DNA from: Flavobacteriaceae bacterium
GTDB taxonomy: Bacteria > Bacteroidota > Bacteroidia > Flavobacteriales > Flavobacteriaceae
Assembly: GCA_013001365.1 (NCBI GenBank)
Contig: JABDMQ010000153.1
Coordinates: forward strand, 1-7,506
DNA length: 7,506 nucleotides
Reading direction: 5' to 3'
The notes under the pieces were generated by a model that ran no database searches, was not told where the DNA came from, and saw nothing but the letters and a program-made list of their open reading frames with translations. Positions within the stretch are counted from its first letter, which is position 1. Every line of letters starts with the position of its first letter. This document shows, in pieces, positions 1-5,780 of the stretch. A program made the translations under genes and the position numbers.

Positions 1-1679
1 ATCTTCCTAATGAATTTCTTGTCTTTAGGCAGGTTGGAAATGACCTTGGTGATTTCTGCCAATTTTTCTTTTGGATATGTTGTGTCCACCAATTCCATCA
101 TCTCTTCCTCGGTCACTAATTGGAAACCCTTCCATTCTTCCTGCATGAATTGAGTGATCACGGTTTTCTCCACTTTTCGCGAGTCTTCGAGCTCTTCTTC
201 TAAAGAGGCCTTATAGTCATGCTCAAGTTTGGTGACATAAGCTTTATCGATGATTCCTTCTGCAATTAGCCTTTCAGCATAGATCTCTCTAGGGTTCTTA
301 TGCTTCGAAATGGCCTTGTATAATTTAGGCTGAGTAAAACGAGGTTCATCACCTTCGTTGTGCCCATATTTTCGATAACCTAATAAGTCAATGAATACAT
401 CGCGCTTGAATTGCATCCTGAAATCCAGGGCAAATAATGCAGCATGAACAACAGCCTCTGCGTCATCAGCATTTACATGCATTACAGGTGACAAAGTTAC
501 CTTCCCAACGTCCGTGCAATAGGTACTTGACCTTGCATCCAGATAGTTCGTTGTAAACCCGATCTGGTTGTTGACCACGATATGAATCGTACCATTGGTC
601 TTGTAGCCATCCAATTTTGCCATTTGAACTATTTCATAAACAAGACCTTGACCGGCAATGGCAGCATCTCCATGCACGACAATTGGCAAAACTTTTGATG
701 GATCATCAGCATATTTATCGTCTTGTTTCGCTCTAGCAATACCTTCAACTACCGATCCAACGGTCTCTAAGTGCGACGGATTTGGTGCTATACTTAAATT
801 TATCTTCTTGCCTGTTTCTGTTTCACGATCACTCGTCAGGCCTAGGTGATATTTTACATCGCCATCGAATATTTCTTGTTCGTAGTCCTTACCTTCGAAT
901 TCACTAAAGACATCCTTGGCAGATTTGCCGAAGATATTGACTAGTGTGCTCAATCGACCTCGGTGTGCCATCCCCATTACAAATTCCTTGACACCAAGAT
1001 CGGCTGCCTTTTCTATGACAGCATCAAGAGCAGGAATCAAGGATTCTCCACCCTCAAGTGAAAACCGTTTTTGACCCACATATTTGGTATGGAGAAAATT
1101 CTCGAAAGAGACGGCTTGATTCAGTTTATTGAGGATGTATTTCTTTTGGTCCTCCGTGAACTTTCGTTTATTATCATTGAAATTGAGCTTATTTTGTATC
1201 CACTCGATCTCATCAGGCTGCCTAATGTACATGTACTCAATCCCTATGGAACTACAATAGATGGCTTCTAGATGTTGCCTGATCTCCCTTAAGGATTTGG
1301 CGCCAATACTCAGAATTTCACCCGCATTGAATACAGTATCCAGATCAGCTTCCGTTAGCCCGAAATTCTCTATTTCAAGAGTAGGTGCATATTTTCTCCT
1401 TTCTCTTACCGGATTGGTCTTTGTAAAAAGATGTCCTCTACTTCTATAGCCATCGATAAGCTTGACCACCTGGAATTCCTTTTGGACTTTCTCAGGTATC
1501 TGCGCAGAAACGCCCTCAATGATCTCACCTTCCATTCCATAGCTTTCCGAACCAAAGTCATAGCCTTGAAAAAAGGCCCGCCAACTTGGTTCGACTGAAT
1601 CCGGATTTTCTAGATATTGCTCATATAATTCAGCAAAGTAAGCCGTATGTGCTGCGTTTAAAAAAGAATATTTGTCCAT
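1..1679 (-). CDS. sucA: 2-oxoglutarate dehydrogenase E1 component, N-terminal 559 codons (partial at left edge)
   Basis: Thiamine-diphosphate-dependent E1 of the 2-oxoglutarate dehydrogenase complex; it decarboxylates 2-oxoglutarate and passes the succinyl group to lipoyl-E2 in the TCA cycle (cytoplasm). Reading the minus strand from ATG at 1679 gives an uninterrupted frame to the window edge. Residues about 4-43 match the E1o N-terminal E2-binding segment (AAHTAYFAELYEQYL, then SVEPSWRAFF). The core contains GMAHRGRLSTLVN (His239), the ThDP/Mg motif starting GDAAIAGQG at 337 and closing with VVNNQIGFT (Asn370-Asn371), and GHNEGDEPRFTQP at 439-451. The family is about 900-940 residues, so roughly 60% is present and the C-terminal pyrimidine-binding and terminal domains lie outside. 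The presence of the N-terminal segment and HNEGDEP argue for E1o rather than pyruvate dehydrogenase E1. The E2 gene would be expected further left, but this cannot be seen. Identity is secure. Confidence 0.97.
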   Translation of the reverse strand, partial: MDKYSFLNAAHTAYFAELYEQYLENPDSVEPSWRAFFQGYDFGSESYGMEGEIIEGVSAQIPEKVQKEFQVVKLIDGYRSRGHLFTKTNPVRERRKYAPTLEIENFGLTEADLDTVFNAGEILSIGAKSLREIRQHLEAIYCSSIGIEYMYIRQPDEIEWIQNKLNFNDNKRKFTEDQKKYILNKLNQAVSFENFLHTKYVGQKRFSLEGGESLIPALDAVIEKAADLGVKEFVMGMAHRGRLSTLVNIFGKSAKDVFSEFEGKDYEQEIFDGDVKYHLGLTSDRETETGKKINLSIAPNPSHLETVGSVVEGIARAKQDDKYADDPSKVLPIVVHGDAAIAGQGLVYEIVQMAKLDGYKTNGTIHIVVNNQIGFTTNYLDARSSTYCTDVGKVTLSPVMHVNADDAEAVVHAALFALDFRMQFKRDVFIDLLGYRKYGHNEGDEPRFTQPKLYKAISKHKNPREIYAERLIAEGIIDKAYVTKLEHDYKASLEEELEDSRKVEKTVITQFMQEEWKGFQLVTEEEMMELVDTTYPKEKLAEITKVISNLPKDKKFIRK

Positions 1680-1718
1680 TAGGTCAATCGAGACTGAAAG
1701 TGGTTGCTAAATACTATT

Positions 1719-1726
1719 CAAAAATA
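1719..1726 (-). promoter_or_regulatory. Candidate -7 promoter box for sucA
   Basis: On the minus strand this reads TATTTTTG, an exact match to the Bacteroidota sigma-ABfr -7 consensus TAnnTTTG. It lies 39 bases upstream of the sucA ATG, which would give a leader of about 33 bases. No convincing TTTG -33 element is found at the usual 19-21 base spacing, so the call rests on the -7 box and its position. Confidence 0.45.
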
Positions 1727-1758
1727 CAACTTTTACCCAAATACATCTGGGCTTTTAG

Positions 1759-1766
1759 TATATTTA
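1759..1766 (+). promoter_or_regulatory. Weak candidate -7 box for the barrel-protein gene
   Basis: TATATTTA matches seven of eight positions of TAnnTTTG and lies 30 bases before the chosen ATG at 1797. There is no clear -33 element. If used, transcription would begin near 1771, just before the upstream mini-ORF at 1774. It would be arranged divergently with the sucA box at 1719-1726. Weak call in AT-rich sequence. Confidence 0.25.
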
Positions 1767-1769
1767 TGG

Positions 1770-1802
1770 GATTATGAATCAATACAGTTACCGATTATGA
1801 AT
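1770..1802 (+). repeat. 10-base direct repeat spanning the start codon, with an overlapping mini-ORF
   Basis: GATTATGAAT occurs at 1770-1779 and again at 1793-1802 (23-base period). The second copy contains the start codon of the barrel-protein gene (ATG 1797). The first copy contains an ATG at 1774 that opens an eight-codon frame (MNQYSYRL) whose TGA stop (1798-1800) overlaps the real start as ATGA. The repeat is plain in the sequence; any role for the mini-ORF in translational coupling is inference. Confidence 0.4.
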
Positions 1803-2336
1803 TTGCAATTATCATCTGGCAAAAAATCCATATTATTAATTGTTTTTATATTGTTTTATGCCTTGTCTTTTTCGCAATCAGGCCCAGATAATCAAAAAAG
1901 TGATTTTTGGAATAATGTACGATTTGGAGGAGGTGTTGGATTGAGTTTTGGTGATGGTTTTTTTAGCGGCACATTGGCTCCTACCGCAATTTATCAAGTT
2001 TCCAACAATGTAGGTTTAGGGATAGGACTGAATGGAACCTATAATACAAGACGTGACCTTTATAAGTCTACCATACTTGGCGGGAGTGCGATGGCATTAT
2101 ATGATCCCCTGAATGAATTGCAAGTCTCTGCAGAATTCGAAGAATTGAACGTAAACCGAAAATACGAAAGCAATCTCAATCTGCAGGATGATAATTATTG
2201 GTATCCTGCTTTATTCCTAGGAGCTGGCTACAGAGCTGGCAATGTAATCTTTGGTATTCGATATGACGTGTTGTACGATGAAGATAGAAGCATCTATGCG
2301 GATCCTTGGATTCCTTTCGTTAGAGTATTCTTCTAG
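1797..2336 (+). CDS. Small outer-membrane beta-barrel-like protein, function unknown (homologues often named 'alpha-ketoglutarate decarboxylase')
   Basis: A 179-aa protein. The start is placed at ATG 1797 because the translation then opens with a typical signal peptide: basic SSGKK, a hydrophobic run at about 11-25 (ILLIVFILFYALSF), then SQSG, with likely cleavage near residue 26-28. The upstream TTG at 1704 would add 31 residues with no signal-peptide logic. The mature part has alternating polar/aromatic, glycine-rich strands (VRFGGGVGLSFGDGFFSG at 41-58, LGIGLNGTY, LFLGAGYRAG, FGIRYDVLY) and ends in VRVFF, a terminal phenylalanine of the kind recognised by the BAM machinery. This predicts a small, roughly eight-stranded outer membrane barrel. 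From memory, flavobacterial relatives frequently carry the label alpha-ketoglutarate decarboxylase. Nothing here supports that: there is no ThDP motif, and the protein is exported. The label probably leaked from the divergent sucA neighbour. Barrel call good; biological role unknown. Confidence 0.85.
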   Translation: MNLQLSSGKKSILLIVFILFYALSFSQSGPDNQKSDFWNNVRFGGGVGLSFGDGFFSGTLAPTAIYQVSNNVGLGIGLNGTYNTRRDLYKSTILGGSAMALYDPLNELQVSAEFEELNVNRKYESNLNLQDDNYWYPALFLGAGYRAGNVIFGIRYDVLYDEDRSIYADPWIPFVRVFF

Positions 2337-2357
2337 TAGAATACTTATTTATTTTTT
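2324..2357 (+). terminator. Rho-independent-type terminator of the barrel-protein gene
   Basis: An inverted repeat AGTATTCT (2324-2331) / AGAATACT (2338-2345) forms an 8-bp stem with a 6-base loop TCTAGT. The strand then runs TTATTTATTTTTT to 2357. The stem is AT-rich, but the U-rich tail is good. The TAG stop of the barrel gene (2334-2336) lies in the loop. The tail extends into the 3' end of the convergent gene at 2349-2708. In the other direction the hairpin is not followed by a T-run, so it looks one-sided. Confidence 0.65.
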
Positions 2358-2708
2358 GGTCTTATAATTATTTCTAAGCCATACCTTTTGCCACTCGCGT
2401 GTTAATATCAGGAAGGTTACTTGTTCTGATAATTTAAGCATATCAGTACCATCAAGCTGACGTACTTTATCTTCTGGTACATCGATGATGTAAAGCAGGT
2501 TTAAATATTCTGAGAATTTTTCTTGAATCAACCTATAAACGCACTCATGTAACAATAACTTAAGGCTTGTTGGCAAGATTTCCTCATCAAAATCCAGATC
2601 AATGTTGGCATACAGGAAATCCTTGTTGAGTTGTGCTACAAGTTTTTTGTAGAGATTCATTTCCTGTGCTCCTTCAACGAGTTCTTCAAATGTGTTAGGC
2701 AGCTGCAC
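2349..2708 (-). CDS. Conserved hypothetical protein, 119 aa, translationally coupled to the isoprenyl diphosphate synthase
   Basis: I do not recognise a named family, though the sequence has the look of a protein conserved in Flavobacteriia (motif-like EYLNLLYIIDVPED at 67-80, LTREWQKVW at 102-110). It has no signal peptide or membrane segment, is rich in Leu, Glu and Lys, and is probably a small helical cytoplasmic protein. The start is GTG at 2708-2706, whose first base is the last base of the TAG stop of the upstream synthase gene (TAGTG), a classic termination-reinitiation overlap. The next in-frame ATG (residue 17) would lose part of the helical N-terminus and the coupling. It ends 12 bases from the convergent barrel-protein gene. 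Cotranscription with the synthase is very likely; a role linked to isoprenoid metabolism is only a guess from position. Confidence 0.85.
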   Translation of the reverse strand: MQLPNTFEELVEGAQEMNLYKKLVAQLNKDFLYANIDLDFDEEILPTSLKLLLHECVYRLIQEKFSEYLNLLYIIDVPEDKVRQLDGTDMLKLSEQVTFLILTREWQKVWLRNNYKTKK

Positions 2709-3682
2709 TAGGTATCTCGATTCATTAATTGTTCTCCAAATTGACGCAAAACATCTTTCTTGCTTTCTGGAATGTCCAGCGAATTCAATTCTGAGAAGGC
2801 TTTATTCGTATATTCTTCAATAGCCTCTTTCGTGGCATTAGAGGCTCCACTATCATCAAATATTTGTTTTACAGTTTCTATTTTGCTTATTTGGTCTTCA
2901 GTATTTGAGTTATATAAAGAATAAAGTGCCTTTTTGCTCTCAGCCTCAGCAAACTCAATTGCCTTTAAGTATAAATAGGTTTTCTTGTTCTCAATAATGT
3001 CCCCACCAACTTGTTTGCCGAATGTTTCAGGATTTCCGTAGGCGTCCAGATAATCATCTTGAAGCTGGAAGGCTATGCCTAGATTCCTGCCAAATTCGTA
3101 AATGCCGTTCTGGCTTGACTCCTCGGCTTTTGCCACAATTGCTCCCATTTTCATTGCTGCTCCTATTAATACTGCAGTCTTGTATTCAATCATATGTATG
3201 TAGTCTGAAATTTTGACATCATTACGTGTTTCAAAATCAACATCATATTGTTGGCCTTCACACACTTGAAGTGCGGTCTTACTGAACAATTCAGCCAATG
3301 ACTTGAAGGTGCTGTTATCGTAATTTTCGAATAGTTGGTAAGCCATTATCAACATGGCATCACCAGAAAGGATTCCCGTATTGATATCCCATTTTTCGTG
3401 CACCGTTTTCTTGCCTCGACGCAAAGGCGCATCATCCATGATATCATCATGCACCAAGGAAAAATTATGGAAAACCTCAATGCTTAACGCGGCATCCATT
3501 GCCTTCTTATAATCCGTATCGAATACCTCAGCCGTCATAAGGGTCAAGACCGGCCGTAATCTTTTTCCACCAAGTTGCAGAATATAATTAATAGGGCTAT
3601 AAAGCGTATCTGGTTCTTTGGCAACTGTGAAGTCATTCAAGTATGAAACGAAAGCCTCTCGATAGAATTGTAAATCATGCAT
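2708..3682 (-). CDS. Polyprenyl (isoprenyl) diphosphate synthase, probably short-chain (GGPP-type)
   Basis: A trans-isoprenyl diphosphate synthase that condenses isopentenyl diphosphate with an allylic diphosphate in the cytoplasm, feeding quinone, carotenoid or undecaprenyl precursor pathways. The 324-aa length is usual. Visible family motifs are GGKRLRP at 38-44 (IPP binding), the first Asp-rich motif DDIMD at 79-83 followed by RRG, KT at 168-169, the second motif FQLQDDYLD at 205-213, and GKQVGGDIIENKKT at 222-235. The first motif is DDxxD without the two-residue insertion seen in bacterial IspA-type farnesyl synthases. Phe74 sits five residues before it, the place where an aromatic residue limits product length in archaeal-type GGPP synthases; long-chain IspB enzymes have a small residue there. 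GGPP is therefore my best guess for the product, but this is inference. Start chosen at ATG 3682: the TTG extension to 3700 would run through the promoter box, and MHDLQFYREAF is a normal family N-terminus. Confidence 0.93.
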   Translation of the reverse strand: MHDLQFYREAFVSYLNDFTVAKEPDTLYSPINYILQLGGKRLRPVLTLMTAEVFDTDYKKAMDAALSIEVFHNFSLVHDDIMDDAPLRRGKKTVHEKWDINTGILSGDAMLIMAYQLFENYDNSTFKSLAELFSKTALQVCEGQQYDVDFETRNDVKISDYIHMIEYKTAVLIGAAMKMGAIVAKAEESSQNGIYEFGRNLGIAFQLQDDYLDAYGNPETFGKQVGGDIIENKKTYLYLKAIEFAEAESKKALYSLYNSNTEDQISKIETVKQIFDDSGASNATKEAIEEYTNKAFSELNSLDIPESKKDVLRQFGEQLMNRDT

Positions 3683-3686
3683 TGCA

Positions 3687-3694
3687 CAAAAGTA
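3687..3694 (-). promoter_or_regulatory. Candidate -7 promoter box of the isoprenyl synthase gene, predicting a leaderless mRNA
   Basis: On the minus strand this reads TACTTTTG, an exact match to TAnnTTTG. Only four bases separate it from the ATG at 3682, so a transcript starting at the usual distance would begin at or within a base or two of the start codon. No good -33 TTTG is seen at the expected spacing. The upstream side carries the palindrome at 3701-3716. Confidence 0.45.
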
Positions 3695-3700
3695 AATCAA

Positions 3701-3716
3701 AACATGAAATCATGTT
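3701..3716. promoter_or_regulatory. 16-base palindrome, candidate operator for the isoprenyl synthase gene
   Basis: AACATGA (3701-3707), AA, TCATGTT (3710-3716): perfect 7-base arms around a 2-base centre. It lies 6 bases upstream of the TACTTTTG box, between the -7 box and the expected -33 region of the minus-strand promoter, where a bound dimer would block polymerase. It differs in sequence from the palindrome at 3757-3784, so it would probably be read by a different regulator. Confidence 0.4.
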
Positions 3717-3756
3717 CATCACTGTTTAATTTAATGTTAAAAAAATGTAAAACTTT

Positions 3757-3784
3757 GGAAACTTTTAATGTTTTTATAGTTTCC
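3757..3784. promoter_or_regulatory. 28-base interrupted palindrome, candidate TetR operator of the efflux operon
   Basis: GGAAACT (3757-3763) and AGTTTCC (3778-3784) are perfect 7-base inverted arms separated by 14 bases, with further partial symmetry inside (10 of 14 positions pair overall). The site ends 5 bases before the TATTTTTG box at 3790 and covers the expected -33 region of the tetR-efflux promoter. TetR-family dimers typically bind palindromes of this size near their own promoter, so this is the natural candidate for autoregulation. Binding itself is inferred. Confidence 0.55.
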
Positions 3785-3789
3785 TGATG

Positions 3790-3797
3790 TATTTTTG
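3790..3797 (+). promoter_or_regulatory. Candidate -7 promoter box of the tetR-efflux operon
   Basis: TATTTTTG is an exact match to TAnnTTTG. Nine bases follow before the tetR ATG at 3807, implying a 5' leader of only a few bases. There is no strong -33 TTTG at 19-21 bases; a TTTG at 3754-3757 is too far upstream. Its position next to the palindrome at 3757-3784 strengthens the call. Confidence 0.5.
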
Positions 3798-3806
3798 GCC
3801 CTCATT

Positions 3807-4418
3807 ATGAAAGACAAGATCATAACTAAATCCGCTGAATTATTTCTCACTCTTGGGTTCAAGAGTGTTACCATGGATGATATTGCCAATGAGCTTGGCA
3901 TTTCGAAGAAAACCATTTACCAGCATTTCGACAACAAGACCAAGTTAGTAGAGTCTGTAACTTTTTCGCTTTTCGAGAACATCTGTGAAGGCATTGATTG
4001 CATTTATGCCTCTTCCAACAACCCAATTGAAGAATTGTACGATATCAAGATGTTCGTAATGAAATATCTGAAGAACGAAAGGACCTCACCACAATATCAA
4101 TTAAAGAAATACTATCCTAAGATATTTCAGGCATTAAAGGTCAAGCAATTTGATAAAATGCATGGCTCGGTCAAAGAAAGTCTACAGAAAGGTATTGATA
4201 CACAGTTGTTCAGATCGAATATTGATGTTGAATTCATTTCGCGCATGTACTTTAATGGCATGACGGGCATAAAGGACGAAACCATATTCCCAAAAGATCA
4301 GTTCACGACTGAATACCTGATTGAAAGTTATCTGGAATATCACCTTAGGGCCATTGTTACGAATAAAGGCTTGAAAACGCTCAACCAATTCATTTTACAA
4401 AATCAATCAACGATATGA
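3807..4418 (+). CDS. TetR/AcrR-family transcriptional regulator of the efflux operon
   Basis: A 203-aa one-component regulator. Residues 1-50 form the TetR N-terminal DNA-binding domain, with the helix-turn-helix at about 23-42 (MDDIANELGISKKTIYQHF) followed by the usual NKTKLVE. The C-terminal part (about 60-203) is helical and divergent, as expected for the ligand-binding and dimerisation domain; the ligand cannot be predicted. Start at ATG 3807; the TTG at 3795 is inside the promoter box and would add only four residues. It is the first gene of a plus-strand operon and its TGA overlaps the ATG of the outer membrane factor (ATGA at 4415-4418). By analogy with AcrR-type systems it probably represses itself and the pump genes through the palindrome upstream, and is released by a pump substrate. 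Confidence 0.92.
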   Translation: MKDKIITKSAELFLTLGFKSVTMDDIANELGISKKTIYQHFDNKTKLVESVTFSLFENICEGIDCIYASSNNPIEELYDIKMFVMKYLKNERTSPQYQLKKYYPKIFQALKVKQFDKMHGSVKESLQKGIDTQLFRSNIDVEFISRMYFNGMTGIKDETIFPKDQFTTEYLIESYLEYHLRAIVTNKGLKTLNQFILQNQSTI

Positions 4419-5758
4419 GAAAATCACTCATTATAATACTCTTCTTTATAACAGCTATTAATTGGGCACAGGGTCAACCTCAGCAATTCACGCTTCAGGA
4501 GGCCATAGATTATGCCTTGGAAAACAGTAGGACAGCCAAGAATGCTGCACGTGATATCGAAGCGGCACGACAACAAAAATGGGAAACTACAGCAACTGGA
4601 TTACCACAGCTTGAAGCCGACATTGGTTATCAGAACTTCATTAAGCAGCCAATCTCATTAATTCCAGCTGAATTCTTTGGAGGCAATCCAGGAGAATTCG
4701 CAGAAATTGCTTTTGGTACTAAACAGACCATGAACGCTGTAGCAACTGTGAGACAGAAAATCTTTGATGGCTCATACCTAGTTGGCCTTCAATCGGCTAA
4801 GGTTTTCCTTGAAATTTCGAAGAATGCCAAGGAGAAGACAGATCTCGAAGTCCGAAAGGCCGTTATCAATGCCTATGGAAATGTACTTCTTGCCGAAGAA
4901 AGCATTAGAATACTAGAAAGAAATATAGACGTTCTTGAAAAAAACCTGGACGAAACAACAAAGATCTACGAAAACGGTCTTGGTGAAGAAGAAAGTGTAG
5001 AGCAGCTACAAATTACCTTATCTGGTATAGAAAGTAATCTAAATAATACGACGAGATTGAAAGATCTGGCCTACCAGATGTTCAATATGACAATAGGGTT
5101 AGATATATATAATGAGACAGTTCTGTCTGATAATCTATCTAGCTTAACAGCACAGAATACGGTTTTAAGTTTGTTGGAAGCTGACGAAGATGTAGAAAAA
5201 ACCATTGACTTTAAAATTGCCGAGAATGACAAGGTATCGAAAGAACTACTTCTGAAACTTGAAAAGAGCAAGGCCTTGCCAGTTTTGGATGCTTTCATTA
5301 ATGGTGGATATAATGGTAATAGCGATGAATTCACTTTTACGAATAGAGATCAGCAATGGTTTGGGTCTTCTGTACTAGGTGTGAACATGAACATCCCAAT
5401 TTTCAGCTCTGGTATGAGAAGTGCAGCAACCCAAAGGGCAAGGATCAATCTTGAAAAGGCTCAAGACGATCTAACTGAAACTGAGCAGCGACTTAAGCTT
5501 CAAATAGCATCAGCTAAAAGCGACTACAAATTCGCCATTGAGGATTATGAAAACAAGAGGTCCAATCTAGACCTAGCGGAGCGAATCGAAAAAAAGAACC
5601 AAGTAAAGTTCTTTGAGGGAATTGCCTCGAGTTTTGAACTCAGACAAGCACAAACCCAATTATACGCGACGCAGCAGGAATTTTTGCAAGCCATGCTGGA
5701 CGTCATTAACAAAAAAGCCGAATTAGAAACTGTACTAAATGAGATACCAAAAAATTAA
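4415..5758 (+). CDS. TolC-family outer membrane efflux protein
   Basis: The outer membrane channel of a tripartite efflux system; trimers form a beta-barrel in the outer membrane and a long helical tunnel in the periplasm. The 447-aa product begins with a signal peptide (MRKSLIIILFFITAINWAQG, cleavage near residue 20). The mature part shows the two internal OEP repeats: FTLQEAIDYALENS at 25-38 leading to GLPQLEADIGY at 62-72, and a second half with LPVLDAFINGGY at 288-299. Long Glu/Lys/Gln-rich amphipathic helices lie at about 135-220 and 335-395, and GIASSFELRQAQTQL at 402-416 is the typical C-terminal helix turn. It has no lipobox, unlike many OprM-type factors. Translation is coupled to tetR by the 4-base overlap. 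Family assignment is secure; substrate unknown. Confidence 0.95.
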   Translation: MRKSLIIILFFITAINWAQGQPQQFTLQEAIDYALENSRTAKNAARDIEAARQQKWETTATGLPQLEADIGYQNFIKQPISLIPAEFFGGNPGEFAEIAFGTKQTMNAVATVRQKIFDGSYLVGLQSAKVFLEISKNAKEKTDLEVRKAVINAYGNVLLAEESIRILERNIDVLEKNLDETTKIYENGLGEEESVEQLQITLSGIESNLNNTTRLKDLAYQMFNMTIGLDIYNETVLSDNLSSLTAQNTVLSLLEADEDVEKTIDFKIAENDKVSKELLLKLEKSKALPVLDAFINGGYNGNSDEFTFTNRDQQWFGSSVLGVNMNIPIFSSGMRSAATQRARINLEKAQDDLTETEQRLKLQIASAKSDYKFAIEDYENKRSNLDLAERIEKKNQVKFFEGIASSFELRQAQTQLYATQQEFLQAMLDVINKKAELETVLNEIPKN

Positions 5759-5780
5759 TCAATCAGAAATCAATAAAAAA

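Noticed and set aside
1736..1751. Short inverted repeat CCCA...TGGG between sucA and the barrel gene
   Set aside because: Only four base pairs with an 8-base loop; expected by chance and not placed at a convincing promoter element.
658..1777. Several plus-strand open frames opposite sucA (658-849, 1071-1271, 1261-1449, 1586-1777)
   Set aside because: All but the tail of the last are antisense to the sucA reading frame, which carries clear E1 motifs, and none encodes a recognisable protein.
1704..1796. N-terminal extension of the barrel protein from TTG 1704
   Set aside because: The extra 31 residues precede an intact signal peptide and read through the intergenic promoter region; ATG 1797 gives a normal exported protein.
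5739..5780. N-terminal extension of the adaptor from ATG 5739
   Set aside because: It would add a 14-residue polar stretch before the lipoprotein signal and overlap the end of the tolC-like gene by 20 bases; ATG 5781 gives a standard lipobox signal.
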